Program-made: the position numbers and the translations under genes
Source of the DNA: a virus
Virus record (IMG/VR): IMGVR_UViG_3300049324_000034
Span: 1 to 64,000 of that record
Length of the DNA stretch: 64,000 bases
Strand: one strand, 5' to 3'
Notes under the pieces: model-generated
What the model was told of the DNA's origin: nothing
Database searches by the model: none
The model's input: only the letters and a program-made list of their open reading frames with translations
Part shown: positions 62,423 to 64,000 of the stretch, piece by piece
How the letters are laid out: every line of letters begins with the position of its first letter
Position numbering within the stretch: the first letter of the stretch is position 1

Positions 62423-64000
62423 GTGGCGACACGGCTCTATTTCAACAACACCACAGCCCCCTATACCCCGCCCACCATTCGGGGCACCTGGAGCACTACC
62501 GCTAGCGCAGTCACAAAGTTGCTGGGCGCGGTACACGACACGGGTGCGCCAGCCACGGTCGCCATCGCTGAAGCGGTCACCACTAACCCCTACAACGTGC
62601 TGTGGGGAAGATGGGTCTCCGCACCAGCGGTAGCCGCAGGGAACCTCTCCGGCGTCGTCTCCTGGGCTGTCGGTGTCAAGGAATCGAGCCTTAGCGCCAA
62701 CGATTTCCTGCGCATTCACATTTACGTCACTACCGGTAGCACCGACACCCCGCGCGGCACGCTGCTCACCAACCTCACCGACACGGTCGAGTTCACCACC
62801 ACTGCCGCTGGCATCTCCGCCCTCGACAAAGCGATCAGCACCGTGGCCGTGCAGGTCGGTGACCGTGTCGTCGTAGAGATCGGCTACCAGGCGCAGAACA
62901 CCGTCACCACGCCGTTCACCGGCACCATGAACTACGGCGGCAACCAGTTCTTTCGGGACCTGCTCGCCAACGGCGCCGGAGCACGCGGCACCGACCCCGC
63001 TACCCGCTTTGGCTGGGTGCAGTTCTCCGACCCGAACAACGTGCTCGCCGCCGCCCCGGTCGCCGCCGCGAACCGCTGTTGGAATCCGTCAGCGAAGACC
63101 TTCCAGGACTTCTGGTCAACGGCGGCCGGGACCACGGTCACCTCACCCCCTCAGACCGGCTTCAGCCGCACCACCGGGCTGCACGTCGTCGTCGGAACCG
63201 CCGGGGACCCGAACGTCAACCTCCCCGTAGTCCCGGCAGGCGTCGGGGAGACGTGGTCGATCTCCGTCCAGGCCAAGGGGTCGATCACTGCCGGGAACAC
63301 CACAACCTGTTGGCTGAACTTCACTGACGCAAACGGGAGCTTCCTCACCCCGAACCCTTCCCAGAACATCACGCTATCCAGCACTGCACAAACAATCACG
63401 TTCAACAATTACACCGCGCCCGCCAACACCGCCTATGTCGGAATGTCCATCGAGGGCACCGCTGCGGTCGGCGACACTTTCGACGTCACCTGCGCCTATT
63501 ACGACATTGTCAGTGCCGTACCGGGCTATAACGATGGCGATTCCACGCTGTGGTCCTGGGACAATGGCCTCACTGACGGTGACTCGGCATCGCGCGCCCT
63601 GCCGGCGACCAACGCCAGCGCACCCACGGCCACCGCGACAGCAGCGGCGAACAACCCGAGCACCACTGTCGCTCCCGCCGCCCCGAGCGCCACCAGCGCC
63701 GCCAGTGCGCCGGCCCCGGCCGCCAGCGTCCGAGCCAACCCCACGACAGCGGCCAGCGCGGCCAGCGCCCCCGTCCCGTCGGTGTCAGTGGCCGCCAATG
63801 CGATCACTGCCACCGCTGTAGGCAGCGCCCCCGCCCCGTCAGTGGCGGTGCTGGGCAACGCGGTCACCTCGACCGCAGTGGGCACCGCCCCGGCCCCCAG
63901 CGTGTCGACCAGTGTCAGCGCCACAGCCGCCACCGCCACGGCCACGGCGGCAGCCCTGGGCGCCACCGGCAAGGTCTCGCCCACACCGGGGGTCGCCACT
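62423..64000 (+). CDS. Fibre/adhesin protein (partial, runs off the window)
   Basis: At least 526 residues from GTG 62423 (AGGAG upstream), open to the end of the window. Residues 1-190 form a beta domain (TRLYFNNTTAPYTPPTIRGT), and about 220-370 a second one resembling a CBM-type sandwich (SWDNGL near 377). From residue 390 it becomes a repeat of Ala, Ser, Thr, Pro with a unit near APAPSVxVxxNAxTxTAxG, like extended adhesin stalks. Likely a host-binding fibre; the C-terminus is missing. Confidence 0.75.
   Translation, partial: MATRLYFNNTTAPYTPPTIRGTWSTTASAVTKLLGAVHDTGAPATVAIAEAVTTNPYNVLWGRWVSAPAVAAGNLSGVVSWAVGVKESSLSANDFLRIHIYVTTGSTDTPRGTLLTNLTDTVEFTTTAAGISALDKAISTVAVQVGDRVVVEIGYQAQNTVTTPFTGTMNYGGNQFFRDLLANGAGARGTDPATRFGWVQFSDPNNVLAAAPVAAANRCWNPSAKTFQDFWSTAAGTTVTSPPQTGFSRTTGLHVVVGTAGDPNVNLPVVPAGVGETWSISVQAKGSITAGNTTTCWLNFTDANGSFLTPNPSQNITLSSTAQTITFNNYTAPANTAYVGMSIEGTAAVGDTFDVTCAYYDIVSAVPGYNDGDSTLWSWDNGLTDGDSASRALPATNASAPTATATAAANNPSTTVAPAAPSATSAASAPAPAASVRANPTTAASAASAPVPSVSVAANAITATAVGSAPAPSVAVLGNAVTSTAVGTAPAPSVSTSVSATAATATATAAALGATGKVSPTPGVAT

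Noticed and set aside
63526-63999. Leftward Ala/Val-rich frame under the fibre repeat
   Set aside because: It is the antisense of the Ala/Ser/Thr repeat of the rightward fibre gene, which has a good SD and a long ordered N-terminal part.
1-64000. CRISPR array, insertion sequences, integrase, terminase
   Set aside because: I looked for regularly spaced repeats, transposase DDE segments, tyrosine or serine recombinase motifs and terminase ATPase motifs and found none; the only tandem repeats are the 10-bp units at 3.4 kb.

Overview
The window is a stretch of a GC-rich actinobacterial mobile element, most likely from a Streptomyces-like host. Many starts are GTG, most genes overlap by ATGA or GTGA, there is a BldN-like ECF sigma factor, and third codon positions are strongly G/C. 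It combines a contractile-tailed (myovirus) phage morphogenesis region with an actinobacterial plasmid-type DNA transfer module, so I read it as a temperate phage or phage-plasmid. No terminase, integrase or replication initiator is visible; these would lie outside the window.

Layout. 0-2.8 kb: a small rightward operon of unknown genes, including a paralogous pair and a HExxH (M41-like) protein, closed by a terminator. 3.0-7.6 kb: a leftward module with a TraB/FtsK-like translocase, a charged Zn-motif protein and a SpdB/DUF2637-like membrane protein. Two blocks of helically phased 10-bp repeats lie just beyond the translocase gene and are a candidate cis transfer locus. 7.7-11.2 kb: regulation, with a GntR repressor, a tRNA-like gene, two divergent promoters sharing one operator sequence, and the ECF sigma operon. 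11.2-33.3 kb: head genes. These are portal, a MuF protein with a membrane tail, a DUF932 cassette, a 2H-phosphoesterase protein, a 3,644-residue fusion of prohead protease with a methylase/helicase polyvalent protein, an HK97-type major capsid protein and an Ig-like decoration protein. 33.4-38.6 kb: accessory genes between capsid and connector (DUF2786, class F sortase, secreted proline-rich proteins, YdjM-like hydrolase). 38.4-55.3 kb: connector, completion proteins, a HIT protein, sheath, tube, frameshifted assembly chaperones, tape measure, LysM protein, a hub with two wall-degrading domains, spike, a MetE/UROD-like protein, gp25, gpJ and gpI. 55.4-64 kb: fibre, membrane proteins, GH25-type endolysin, holin, and a second fibre running off the end.

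How it works together. A GntR repressor probably controls both the transfer module and the sigma-factor operon through one shared operator sequence. A promoter family (TANNNT, six bases, then YGTTCCGRY) drives scattered accessory genes and also appears inside the giant head gene. The prohead protease is fused to the anti-restriction-like polyvalent protein, and K-S(L/I/V) motifs matching the known HK97 cleavage (K103|S104) recur in portal, MuF, 2H protein, protease fusion and capsid. This suggests that the polyvalent and 2H proteins are loaded into proheads, cut free and ejected with the DNA. That head-loading arrangement, with an overlapping gene embedded in the polyvalent linker, is the most unusual system here.
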